64,000 nucleotides of DNA, taken from positions 1,116,001 to 1,180,000 of the forward strand of contig NZ_CP025624.1 of assembly GCF_002874965.1 (NCBI RefSeq), written 5' to 3'. Below, piece after piece: positions 29,344-38,950 of this stretch. The translations under genes and the position numbers were made by a program. Under the pieces are notes generated by a model, which was not told the origin of the DNA, ran no database searches, and saw only the letters and a program-made list of their open reading frames with translations. Every line of letters starts with the position of its first letter. Within the stretch, counting starts at the first letter, position 1. Source of the DNA: Pseudomonas sp. NC02 (GTDB taxonomy: Bacteria > Pseudomonadota > Gammaproteobacteria > Pseudomonadales > Pseudomonadaceae).

Positions 29344-30684
29344 ATGTCTATCTACAACAAGCTTGATCTGACTGGCTGGAAACCCCGGCAACTGACGCCC
29401 AAGGAAGTGCGTTTCGCCACCTGGATCGCGTTTTTCGCCTGGGTGTTTGCGGTGTATGACTTCATCCTTTTCGGCACCTTGCTGCCGGAAATCGGGCGGC
29501 ACTTTAACTGGGGTGAAGTGGAGCAGGCGGAGATTGCGACATGGGTGGCGGTAGGCACCGCCGTGGTCGCGCTGGCCATCGGTCCGATCGTGGACAAACT
29601 GGGTCGGCGCAAAGGGATTATTTTCACCGTGGCCGGTTCGGCGATCTGCTCGGCGCTCACCGCCATTGGTGGTGCGTGGGGCAAGTCGTCGCTGATCCTG
29701 ATCCGTTCGCTGGGCGGCCTGGGGTATGCCGAGGAAACCGTCAACGCGACTTACCTGAGCGAACTGTACGCCGCTTCGGATGATCCAAAACTGGCCAAGC
29801 GTCGCGGCTTTATCTACAGCCTGGTGCAGGGCGGCTGGCCGGTGGGCGCGTTGATCGCGGCGGGTTTGACCGCGCTGTTGCTGCCGGTGATTGGCTGGCA
29901 GGGGTGCTTCGTGTTTGCGGCGATCCCGGCGATTGTGATCGCGGTCATGGCGCGCAAGCTCAAGGAAAGCCCGCAGTTCCAGATTCACCAGCGCATCAGC
30001 GAGCTGCGTAAAAGCGGCGCGGTGAAAGAGGCGCAAAACGTCGCCGTGACCTACGGCGTGGACTATGACGAACACAGCAAGGCCGGCCTCAAGGCCGCAT
30101 TCCGTGGCCCGGCCCGCCGTGCAACCCTGGTGATCGGTGCGGCGCTGCTGCTCAACTGGGCGGCGATCCAGGTGTTCAGCGTGCTGGGTACGTCGGTGAT
30201 CGTCAGCGTGCACCACATCTCGTTCGAGAACTCGCTGATCATCCTCGTGCTGTCGAACCTGGTGGGCTACTGCGGCTACCTCAGCCACGGCTGGATGGGC
30301 GACAAGATCGGCCGGCGCAATGTCATCGGCCTGGGCTGGATGCTCGGCGGGCTGTCGTTTGCCGGGATGCTGTTTGGCCCGAGCAACATGGCGATGGTGG
30401 TGGGGCTGTACAGCCTGGGCCTGTTCTTCCTGATCGGGCCGTACTCGGCGGCGCTGTTTTTCATCAGTGAAAGTTTCCCCACCAGCATCCGGGCTACCGG
30501 TGGCGCGATCATCCATGCCATGGGGCCGATTGGTGCGGTGGTTGCCGGGTTCGGCGCGACCCAGGTGTTGTCGGCCGGGAGTGACTGGCAGACCGCTGCG
30601 CTGTGGTTTGGCGCAGTGCCGTGCTTCCTCTCCGGTGCGTTGATGTTTGCCGCGCGCCATGTGCGTCCGGAAACCGTCCAGTAA
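29344..30684 (+). CDS. MFS transporter (metabolite:proton symporter type)
   Basis: A 446-residue carrier with twelve predicted TM helices. The loop 2-3 signature reads VDKLGRRKG and its second-half repeat WMGDKIGRRN. The N-terminal FFAWVFAVYDFILFGTLLPEI resembles acid/aromatic-acid symporters of the major facilitator superfamily. It is the third gene of the operon, after the two hydrolases, and probably imports the amide, imide or derived acid. The transport direction and substrate are inferred from context. Confidence 0.88.
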   Translation: MSIYNKLDLTGWKPRQLTPKEVRFATWIAFFAWVFAVYDFILFGTLLPEIGRHFNWGEVEQAEIATWVAVGTAVVALAIGPIVDKLGRRKGIIFTVAGSAICSALTAIGGAWGKSSLILIRSLGGLGYAEETVNATYLSELYAASDDPKLAKRRGFIYSLVQGGWPVGALIAAGLTALLLPVIGWQGCFVFAAIPAIVIAVMARKLKESPQFQIHQRISELRKSGAVKEAQNVAVTYGVDYDEHSKAGLKAAFRGPARRATLVIGAALLLNWAAIQVFSVLGTSVIVSVHHISFENSLIILVLSNLVGYCGYLSHGWMGDKIGRRNVIGLGWMLGGLSFAGMLFGPSNMAMVVGLYSLGLFFLIGPYSAALFFISESFPTSIRATGGAIIHAMGPIGAVVAGFGATQVLSAGSDWQTAALWFGAVPCFLSGALMFAARHVRPETVQ

Positions 30685-30696
30685 GGAGTTGATTCG

Positions 30697-31458
30697 ATGA
30701 GTCGTAAAGTTGCATTGATTACCGGTGCCGCCAGCGGCATCGGCCAGGCCCTCGCGGTGGCGTATGCCCGCAGCGGCGTGGCGGTGGTGGGCGGGTATTA
30801 CCCGGCCGATCCCCATGACCCGCATCACACAGTTGCGCTGGTGGAAGAGGCGGGCGGTGAATGCCTGATGTTGCCGCTGGACGTGGGCGATACAACCTCT
30901 GTGGATAACCTGGCGGCGCAGGCGGTCCAGCACTTCGGTCGCCTCGATTACGCGGTGGCCAACGCCGGATTGTTACGCCGTGCGCCACTGCTGGAAATGA
31001 CCGACGAGCTGTGGAACGAGATGCTCAACGTCGACCTGACCGGGGTGATGCGCACCTTCCGGGCGGCAACCCGGCACATGCATGAAGGCGGTGCGCTGGT
31101 GGCGATTTCGTCGATTGCCGGTGGCGTGTATGGCTGGCAGGAGCACGCGCACTATGCGGCGGCCAAGGCCGGTGTGCCGGGGTTGTGTCGGTCGCTGGCG
31201 GTGGAATTGGCGCCGTTGGGGATTCGTTGCAACGCGGTGATTCCGGGGTTGATCGAAACGCCCCAGTCGCTGGACGCGAAGAACTCCCTCGGGCCGGAAG
31301 GGCTGGCGAAAGCGGCGCGGGCGATTCCGTTGGGCCGGGTCGGGCGGGCGGATGAAGTGGCGTCCCTGGTGCGGTTTTTGACCAGTGAGGAATCGAGCTA
31401 CCTGACCGGGCAGAGCATCGTGATTGATGGTGGCTTGACCGTGCGCTGGCCGGACTAA
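30697..31458 (+). CDS. Short-chain dehydrogenase/reductase
   Basis: A classical SDR of 253 residues: cofactor loop TGAASGIG (9-16), NAG (in VANAGLL), catalytic Ser in AISSIAGG and the YAAAK dyad. The C-terminal [16 protein letters not shown] is typical of FabG-like oxidoreductases. It should use NAD(P)(H) to interconvert a hydroxyl and a ketone. It follows the carrier by 12 bases with an AAGGAG site, so it belongs to the same operon. The substrate is unknown. Confidence 0.88.
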   Translation: MSRKVALITGAASGIGQALAVAYARSGVAVVGGYYPADPHDPHHTVALVEEAGGECLMLPLDVGDTTSVDNLAAQAVQHFGRLDYAVANAGLLRRAPLLEMTDELWNEMLNVDLTGVMRTFRAATRHMHEGGALVAISSIAGGVYGWQEHAHYAAAKAGVPGLCRSLAVELAPLGIRCNAVIPGLIETPQSLDAKNSLGPEGLAKAARAIPLGRVGRADEVASLVRFLTSEESSYLTGQSIVIDGGLTVRWPD

Positions 31459-31485
31459 CCCCCAGTTTTAAGCCGGACTCGCTCC

Positions 31486-31596
31486 AAATGTGGGAGCGGG
31501 CTTGCTCGCGAAAGCGGAGTGCCAGCCAATACATGTGGAACTGATCCACCGCATTCGCGAGCAAGTCGAATCGTCGCACCGCCGCTCCCACATTTT
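31486..31596. repeat. REPIN with a rearranged right arm
   Basis: The left arm is the usual AATGTGGGAGCGGGCTTGCT. The right arm breaks off after CGCGAGCAAG, carries TCGAATCGTCGCACCGC, and resumes with CGCTCCCACATT, so about 15 foreign bases split the REP core. It lies between the two SDR genes and interrupts the operon. Confidence 0.85.
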
Positions 31597-31634
31597 TGAC
31601 CGCGTTCGCCGTTTGATTATTTCAGGAGTTCACC

Positions 31635-32384
31635 ATGCCCCAACTCGCTAACCGCCGTGCCGTGATCACTGGTGCCGGCAGCGGCATCGGCGCCGCCATC
31701 GCCCGTGCCTACGCCGTCGAAGGCGCGCACCTGTTGCTAGCCGACCGCGATGCCGCCACCCTCGCCGAAACCGCCATCACCTGCCGCAACCTCGGCGCCG
31801 AAGTCCTCGAGTGCGTTGCCGATGTCGGCACCGTCGACGGCGCCCGGGCCAGCGTCGATGCCTGCGTCACCCACTACGGCGGCATCGACATCCTGGTCAA
31901 CAACGCCGGCATGCTGACCCAGGCCCGTTGCGTCGACCTGACCCTGGACATGTGGAACGACATGCTGCGCGTCGACCTCACCAGCGTGTTCGTCGCCAGC
32001 CAGCGCGCCTTGCCTCACATGATCGCGCAGCGCTGGGGCCGGATCATCAACGTCGCCTCGCAACTGGGGATCAAGGGCGGCGCCGAGTTGACGCACTATG
32101 CGGCGGCCAAGGCCGGGGTGATCGGCTTCACTAAATCCCTGGCCCTGGAAGTGGCCAAGGACAACGTACTGGTCAACGCTATCGCACCCGGGCCTATCGA
32201 AACGCCATTGGTAGGCGGCATCAGCGACACCTGGAAACGCGCCAAGGCCGCCGAGTTGCCCCTGGGTCGTTTCGGCCTGGCGGACGAAGTCGCGCCGACT
32301 GCCGTGCTGCTGGCCAGCGAGCCGGGCGGCAATCTGTTCGTCGGCCAGACCCTTGGCCCGAACTCCGGCGACGTCATGCCATGA
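31635..32384 (+). CDS. Short-chain dehydrogenase/reductase (FabG-like)
   Basis: The 249-residue SDR has the loop TGAGSGIG, the NNAG motif (LVNNAGML), catalytic Ser in NVASQLG and YAAAK. It is only distantly similar to the SDR just upstream, so the pair is not a recent duplication. It has its own AGGAG ribosome site after the REPIN. It is probably an oxidoreductase in the same catabolic route; which carbon chemistry requires two SDRs is not evident. Confidence 0.88.
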   Translation: MPQLANRRAVITGAGSGIGAAIARAYAVEGAHLLLADRDAATLAETAITCRNLGAEVLECVADVGTVDGARASVDACVTHYGGIDILVNNAGMLTQARCVDLTLDMWNDMLRVDLTSVFVASQRALPHMIAQRWGRIINVASQLGIKGGAELTHYAAAKAGVIGFTKSLALEVAKDNVLVNAIAPGPIETPLVGGISDTWKRAKAAELPLGRFGLADEVAPTAVLLASEPGGNLFVGQTLGPNSGDVMP

Positions 32385-32397
32385 GCGGGTATTAAGC

Positions 32398-32691
32398 ATG
32401 TGCGGACTTTGCGGCCTGTTGGGCGAAGACCTGCACTGGAGCGATCCCTTGGGCGATGAATTGCCGCGCCGACGCGAACGCCTGCGCCGCATCGCGGCGA
32501 TCAACCAGGTGCTGGCGGTGTTCCGGCTCAAGGTCGAAGACTTCCAGGGCGCGTCCTATCTGCTGCTGGGCGCCACCGGCAAACAGGAACTGGCCAGCGG
32601 CCTGGATCAATTGTGGCAGGCGGCAGAGACCATGCTCGGTCGACCGCTGGACCCGTTGGACCCGCGCCTGCTCGATCATCTGGAACTGTAG
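32398..32691 (+). CDS. 97-residue protein with N-terminal MCGLCG motif
   Basis: A small soluble protein opening with MCGLCGLLGED, followed by a basic helix (PRRRERLRRIAAINQVLAVF) and a helical tail. The two N-terminal cysteines could bind a metal. The Cys2-Gly pattern recalls class II glutamine amidotransferases, but the rest of that fold is missing. It starts 13 bases after the second SDR gene and precedes a CobW GTPase, so a metal-related role is possible. The in-frame start at 32353 lies within the SDR gene and is less likely. Its TAG stop is part of a REPIN. I do not recognise the family. Confidence 0.65.
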   Translation: MCGLCGLLGEDLHWSDPLGDELPRRRERLRRIAAINQVLAVFRLKVEDFQGASYLLLGATGKQELASGLDQLWQAAETMLGRPLDPLDPRLLDHLEL

Positions 32692-32756
32692 GAGCCCGGC
32701 TTGCCGGCGATGGCGTCCTTGATATCGCCATCGCCGGCAAGCCGGACTCCTGCAGG
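32688..32756. repeat. Short REPIN, GTAGGAGCCCGGCTTGCC family
   Basis: Inverted arms GTAGGAGCCCGGCTTGCCGG and complement of CAGGAGTCCGGCTTGCCGGC with an inner CGATGGCG / CGCCATCG extension. At 69 bases it is the most compact doublet in the window. It ends 20 bases before the CobW-type start and overlaps the stop of the gene before it. Confidence 0.85.
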
Positions 32757-32776
32757 GGCATCATTGAGGTAGAACT

Positions 32777-33747
<971 letters not shown>

Positions 33748-33751
<4 letters not shown>

Positions 33752-34923
33752 TCACGCTTCGCGTCCTCGGCACCTCGGTGACCTTGCTCGAAACCTTGCG
33801 TGTGCGAGCGGAAAAAGAGCTGGGCATTCGCCTGGTGTACCAGGTGCATGATGTCGAGCAGGCCCAGCGCATTGCGGTGATGCAGCCTGACAGCTACGAC
33901 CTCTACGACCAGTGGTTTCACAACGTCGACTTCGTGTGGCCGGCGCGGGCGATCCAGCCGATCGACACCCGGCGCATCGCGCTGTGGCACGAGATCAACG
34001 ACCTGCCCAAGCGCGGACGCTTGTCCGCCAACGACCGTCTGGGCAGCGGCAGTGTGCCCAGCGAGCGCCTCTTCGTGCAGCACGACGGCAGCCTCGGCAG
34101 CACCGTCACCGAACGCATCAGCATGCTGCCCCTGACCCACAACGCCGACAGTTTCGCCTACCGCCCCGAGCGCTTGCCCGAAGGGTTCAACCGCGGCAAC
34201 GAGAGTTGGGGCTGGTTGCTGGACCCGGCCTGGGGCGCACGCACTGCGTTGCAGAGCGACGCCGCCATCGGCGCCCTGGACGCGGCGCTGGCCGTGCAAG
34301 GCGCGGGCCTCGCGAGCTTCAAGGACATCGGCAACATGAGCATCGAAGAGATCGATGTACTGGCCGATATCCTGGTGCGTAAACAGAAGGAAGGCCACTT
34401 CGCGGCGTTCTGGTCCGATGACGAGGAAGCCGCGCAACTGATGCTCAGCCCGAGCATCGATATCCAGAGCCTGTGGTCACCGACCCTGATGCGCCTGCAT
34501 CGGGCCGGGGTCAAATACCGCCTGGCGGTGCCCCGTGAAGGCTATCGCGCCTGGTTCGGCGGGTTGTCGCTGTCGCGCCATGCCAAGGGCCCGGTGCTGG
34601 ATGCGGCCTATGCCTACCTCAACTGGTGGCTGTCCGGCTGGCCGGGTGCGGTGATGGCGCGCCAGGGTTATTACATCGGCAACCCGGCTCGCAGCCGTGA
34701 TCACCTGAGCAGTGCCGAATGGGACTACTGGTACGCCGGGCTGCCCGCCCGGGAAGAGCTGTTGGGCAGCGATGGCTTGCCGCTGATCGATGTGGGTGAC
34801 GTGCGCGACGGCGGTTCCTATGAACAGCGCATGGGGCATATCGCGGTGTGGAACTCGGTGATGGATGAGCACAACTATCTCGTGCGGCGTTGGGGGGACT
34901 TCATGCGGGCGCGAACGTCTTAA
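33748..34923 (+). CDS. Substrate-binding-protein fold without signal peptide
   Basis: The 391-residue protein resembles PotD/PotF-type periplasmic binding proteins: LRVLGTSVTLLETLRVRAEKELG is a first lobe strand-helix, and DLYDQWFHNVDFVWPARAIQPID, AFWSDDEEAAQLMLSP and AAYAYLNWWLSG match the fold. However, the protein starts directly at strand 1, with no Sec, Tat or lipoprotein signal. The ATG overlaps the CobW stop, leaving no room for one. No permease or ATPase gene is near. It may be a cytosolic ligand binder or sensor; the ligand is unknown. Confidence 0.75.
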
Positions 34924-35001
34924 CGGCAGCCTGTCGCCAAATTAATGACATATAAACTCCCGTATTTATTGGGTGCACTTCTTCTCTTGCGCAGCTAATC
35001 T

Positions 35002-35035
35002 GGATAATTCAAATATCCCTGTAAAAAGGATATTT
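35002..35035. promoter_or_regulatory. Repeated GGATATTT inverted elements over the EAL-gene ribosome site
   Basis: Half-sites GGATAATT (35002-35009), AAATATCC (35011-35018) and GGATATTT (35028-35035) form two overlapping inverted repeats. The right stem, AAATATCC / GGATATTT with a 9-base loop, buries part of the AAAAAGGA ribosome site. It could be an operator or an RNA element controlling translation. Confidence 0.55.
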
Positions 35036-35037
35036 AT

Positions 35038-37461
35038 TTGACGCCGGTTCAGCTATCGCGAGGGACGCGTATGACGAAGGGACGTTTCGGCTGGAGGGGG
35101 CAGGCGCTGCCAGAGGGCAACAGAATGAGGTGGCGCCATACGTTTCAAACCCGGATTGCCGGGGTGCTGGCGCTGCTGTTGCTGGTGGTCGTGGCGGCGG
35201 TGTATTTCGCGGTGAAGACCGCCACCAATCGCGCCGTGGAAAACCAGGCCCAGGTGCAGCTGGAAACCGGCAGCCAGGTGTTCGAACGCCTGCTCGACCT
35301 GCGTGGCCGGCGCCTGCAATACGGCTTGAACTGGCTGACGGCGGACCTGCCGTTTCGCCAGGCTGTCGCCGATGGCGAACCCGACGCGATTCTCGCGACC
35401 CTGCGCCGGCATGGTACCGGCCTGAGTTCCAGCGAGGTATTTGTGCTGGGGCTCGACGGCCGCGTGATGGTCAGCACGTTACCGGCGCTGACGTCCGGCC
35501 AGGCCTTTCCCTATAACGATGCCTTGCGCCAGGCCCGGCGCAGCGGCCTGCAAATGTTGATCGTGGCCCTGGATGGCCGGCCTTTCCTGCTGGTGCAACA
35601 GGAAGTCGTCGACCCCGCACCGATCGCCCGTGTCGCCATGGGCTTTCCCATGGACGAAATCTTTGCCAGTGAATTGCGCTCCATGAGCAACCTGGAAGTG
35701 TCGTTCATCAGCGCGCAGCATGGCCAGCCCGGCGAATTGTTCAGTACTCAGCCCGAGGCGCTACAGGCGTCGATTGCCAGCGACCTGCAGGGCGCGTACA
35801 TCACTCCGGTGGCGCAATTGAACCTGTTCCACGGCCAGCGCTATCTCAGCCAGGTGCTGCCGTTGGGCAACACGGCAGACGGTGGCGAGGTCCGGGTGCT
35901 GCTGCAAAGCCCGCTGGACCACGCCCTTGAATCCTTCGCGCCGCTGGACCGGCAATTTCTCGCGATCGCCCTGGTGGTGCTGCTGGTGTCGCTCGCGGGT
36001 GCGTTGTTTCTGGCGCGGCGGGTTTCACGCCCACTCAATGCGTTGGTGCAGGCGGCCGAACGCATCGGGGCCGGTGACTACCGCACACCGGTACAGGTGC
36101 GCAGCCACGATGAATTCGGCCTGCTGGCCCAGGCCTTCAACGCCATGCAAACCGGGATCGCGGTACGTGAGCGACAACTGGCCCACAACGCCTTGCACGA
36201 CCCGCTCACCGGCCTGCCTAACCGCGCGCTGGCCATGGAGCGCCTGGGCAGCGCCATCAGCGCCGGCCGGCCCGTGGTGTTGCTGTACCTGGGGATTGAA
36301 AACTACCGGGTGATCAACGAAGGCTACGGCCCGGAAGGCGTGGAAGAAATGCTCCGCGAAGCCAGCCGCTGCCTGCTGTCGAGCCTGTCGGCCAGCGACA
36401 CCGCCGCGCGCATCACCGGCAGCGAGTTTTTGCTGCTGCTGGAAAACACTGCGATCGACCGCGCGGTGGCCCTGGCTGACCGCTTGTATGGGCTGCTCAC
36501 CGAACCCCAGCGCATTGGTGGCGATGAATTGCGCCACGAAGTGAGCATCGGCATCGCCGCCTACCCGGCCGACGGCCAGCAGGTTGAAGAGCTGATCAGC
36601 CGCGCCGCGATTGCCCGCCACGATGCGGCAGCGTTCCCGGGTTACTTACAGATCTACCAGCAGGACCGCGACCTCGCCCATCAACGCCAGATCAGCCTGA
36701 TTCGTGACCTGCGCCGGGCGCCGACGGAGGGCGAGTTGTACCTGTGTTACCAGCCCAAGCTCGACCTGCACCATGGCCATGTGCGCCAGGCCGAAGCGCT
36801 GTTGCGCTGGCAGCACCCGATCCTGGGCCTGGTGTCGCCGGCCGAGTTCATTCCCCTGGCCGAGCGCACCGGCAGCATGGGCAGCCTGACCCAGTGGGTG
36901 ATCGAAGAAGCCATTCGCCAACTGGCCGAGTGGGCGGTGCGCGGGTTGGAGGTGCAGTTGTCGGTGAACATCTCGGTGGATGACCTGGCCGATGACGGCC
37001 TGGCCCTGCGGGTGACCGAGTTGCTGGCGCACTACCGGGTATCGGCCCGGCAACTGATTTTCGAAATCACCGAAAGCGCGATCATGCACAACCCGGCCCA
37101 GGCCCTCAGCGTGCTGGAGCAACTGCGCGCTTGTGGCATCAGCCTGTCGGTGGATGACTTCGGCACCGGCTATTCATCCCTGGCGCAACTGCAACGCCTG
37201 CCGGTGCAGGAATTGAAGATCGACCAATCGTTTGTGCGCAACCTCGACAGCACTTCCGGCGACGGCGTGATCGTGCGCTCGACCATCGAAATGAGCCACA
37301 ACCTGGGGCTCAAGGTGGTGGCCGAAGGGGTGGAGTTCGAGCCCAGCCTCAAGCTGCTCAAGCTCTGGAAGTGCGACACGGCCCAGGGCTATCTGATCAG
37401 CCGGCCGTTGAATGCCATGGCGTTTGAGATGTGGATGCGCCGCGAGCGCGTGCCGGTCTAG
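35038..37461 (+). CDS. GGDEF (degenerate)-EAL c-di-GMP phosphodiesterase with periplasmic sensor
   Basis: The protein has a TM helix (GVLALLLLVVVAAVYFAV), a large periplasmic sensor region, a second TM (FLAIALVVLLVSLAGALFL), a HAMP domain (RRVSRPLNALVQAAERIGAGDY), a GGDEF-like domain and an EAL domain. The cyclase motif reads TGSEF, so synthesis is probably lost. The EAL domain keeps EALLRW, NISVDDL, DDFGTGYSS, KIDQSFV and AEGVE, so it should cleave c-di-GMP. The TTG at 35038 has the best ribosome site; ATGs at 35071 and 35125 are alternatives, the last starting just before the TM helix. Without translation from TTG the N-terminal 29 residues would be absent. Confidence 0.88.
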   Translation: MTPVQLSRGTRMTKGRFGWRGQALPEGNRMRWRHTFQTRIAGVLALLLLVVVAAVYFAVKTATNRAVENQAQVQLETGSQVFERLLDLRGRRLQYGLNWLTADLPFRQAVADGEPDAILATLRRHGTGLSSSEVFVLGLDGRVMVSTLPALTSGQAFPYNDALRQARRSGLQMLIVALDGRPFLLVQQEVVDPAPIARVAMGFPMDEIFASELRSMSNLEVSFISAQHGQPGELFSTQPEALQASIASDLQGAYITPVAQLNLFHGQRYLSQVLPLGNTADGGEVRVLLQSPLDHALESFAPLDRQFLAIALVVLLVSLAGALFLARRVSRPLNALVQAAERIGAGDYRTPVQVRSHDEFGLLAQAFNAMQTGIAVRERQLAHNALHDPLTGLPNRALAMERLGSAISAGRPVVLLYLGIENYRVINEGYGPEGVEEMLREASRCLLSSLSASDTAARITGSEFLLLLENTAIDRAVALADRLYGLLTEPQRIGGDELRHEVSIGIAAYPADGQQVEELISRAAIARHDAAAFPGYLQIYQQDRDLAHQRQISLIRDLRRAPTEGELYLCYQPKLDLHHGHVRQAEALLRWQHPILGLVSPAEFIPLAERTGSMGSLTQWVIEEAIRQLAEWAVRGLEVQLSVNISVDDLADDGLALRVTELLAHYRVSARQLIFEITESAIMHNPAQALSVLEQLRACGISLSVDDFGTGYSSLAQLQRLPVQELKIDQSFVRNLDSTSGDGVIVRSTIEMSHNLGLKVVAEGVEFEPSLKLLKLWKCDTAQGYLISRPLNAMAFEMWMRRERVPV

Positions 37462-37491
37462 GGCGTCGGTGGCTGCACCGACGCCGGTCTT

Positions 37492-38916
37492 TCAGTGTTC
37501 CACCGTTGCATCGACCAGGCTTTGCAACCGTTCCCACAAGCCTTCGACGTGGTGGCGCTCCGTCCCCAGCGCGCCAATGGACACGCGTACCATCCAGCGC
37601 TCGTCGAGCACGGCGGGAGTGACGTAGGCGCTGCCTGAATGGTTGAGCTTTTCCGCCCAGGCCCGGGTGTAGTTATCCAGCGCCTCACCATCAAGGCCTG
37701 GTGGCTCGTGGCGAATGCACAAGGTTTGCAGGGTGACGGCGGCTACCAGTTTCCAGTGTTTGCTGCCTTCAATCTGTTCTGCCAGCCAGCGGGCATTCGC
37801 CAGGTCACGCCGCAGCCGGGCCTGCAGGCCGCTGACGCCTTGCTCGCGGATCAGGAACCACAGCTTCAGCGCGCGGAACCGGCTGCCCAGGGAGATCCGC
37901 CAGTCGCGGTAGTTCCTGACCTGGCCGTCAGCCTTGGACTGTAGATAGCTGGGGTTGGTGGTCATGATGCGAATCAAGTGCTCGGGGTCGCGTACAAAGT
38001 ACACCGAGCAATCAAACGCCGCCCCCAGCCATTTGTGAGGGTTGAGGACCAGCGAGTCGGCGTTCTCGATGCCGTGCCACAGCGCGCGGCATTCCGGGAG
38101 GATCATCGCGGCCCCGGCCATGGCTGAGTCGACATGTAACCACAGGCCGTGGCGTTGCGTCAGGGCGCCGATGGCTTCCAGGGGGTCGATGGCCATGGCT
38201 GCCGTTGTGCCGGTGGTCGCAATCACCACACAGGGTCTGTTCCCGGCAGCCAGGTCTTGTTCGATTGCCCGCTCCAATGCATGCGGTGACATTGCATTGT
38301 GTTCGTCGGTTGCCACGGTACGGATATTGTTCTGGCCGAACCCCGCCAGGATCGCGGCCTTGTTCACTGAACTATGGGCGTGGGCCGAGGTGTAGACGAT
38401 CAAGGGGGCGCCGCTGTTTTGCAGGCCATCGTGCATCAGCGCGTAGTGGGAGCTGCGTTCGCGGGCGCTGATCAGCGCCACCAGGGTGGAAGTCGAGGCC
38501 GAGTCCTGGATCACTCCGCTCCAGTTGGCGCTCAGGCCGATCATGTCGCGCAGCCAATCGGTGGTGACTTCCTCGATTTCGGTCAGGGCCGGGCTCGATT
38601 GCCACGACAATCCCACCACGCCCAGGCCGGTACTCAAGCAATCGCCGAGGACGGAGGACAGTTCCACATTCGACGGGAAGAACCCGAAGAAGCTTGGATG
38701 CTGCCAATGCAACAGACCGGGCATGATCAGTGTTTCGACGTCGCCCATGATCTGTTCGAACGGTTCGGCTGTCTCAGGCGGGCTGGCCGGCAATGCGGAC
38801 CTGATTTCGCCCGGGGCCGTGGTGGGTTGCACACCGCGTTGCTCAATGTTTTGTCGATAGTCTGCAATCAGGTCGATCATGGCGTGGCCATGTCGGCGGA
38901 ATTCTTCAGGTGTCAT
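37492..38916 (-). CDS. PLP-dependent aromatic-L-amino-acid-decarboxylase family enzyme
   Basis: A 474-residue group II decarboxylase. The PLP lysine is Lys295 in NPHKWLG, Asp263 in HVDSAMAG pairs with the pyridine nitrogen, and His181 in SAHAHSS stacks on the ring. The start at 38916 (MTPEEFRRHGHAMIDLIADYR) and much of the body match the P. putida DOPA decarboxylase as I recall it. It should decarboxylate an aromatic or modified amino acid to an amine. It is the second gene of an operon with a 2-oxoglutarate/Fe(II) oxygenase, whose product is the likely substrate. Confidence 0.9.
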   Translation of the reverse strand: MTPEEFRRHGHAMIDLIADYRQNIEQRGVQPTTAPGEIRSALPASPPETAEPFEQIMGDVETLIMPGLLHWQHPSFFGFFPSNVELSSVLGDCLSTGLGVVGLSWQSSPALTEIEEVTTDWLRDMIGLSANWSGVIQDSASTSTLVALISARERSSHYALMHDGLQNSGAPLIVYTSAHAHSSVNKAAILAGFGQNNIRTVATDEHNAMSPHALERAIEQDLAAGNRPCVVIATTGTTAAMAIDPLEAIGALTQRHGLWLHVDSAMAGAAMILPECRALWHGIENADSLVLNPHKWLGAAFDCSVYFVRDPEHLIRIMTTNPSYLQSKADGQVRNYRDWRISLGSRFRALKLWFLIREQGVSGLQARLRRDLANARWLAEQIEGSKHWKLVAAVTLQTLCIRHEPPGLDGEALDNYTRAWAEKLNHSGSAYVTPAVLDERWMVRVSIGALGTERHHVEGLWERLQSLVDATVEH

Positions 38917-38950
38917 ATCAGGGTGTCCGTCAGGAAGAGAAATAAAGGCG

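Noticed and set aside
32398..32691. Class II glutamine amidotransferase
   Set aside because: Only the MCG start matches; the 97-residue protein lacks the rest of the domain.
35038..37461. Degenerate GGDEF as evidence of a pseudogene
   Set aside because: The reading frame is intact end to end and the EAL motifs are all preserved.
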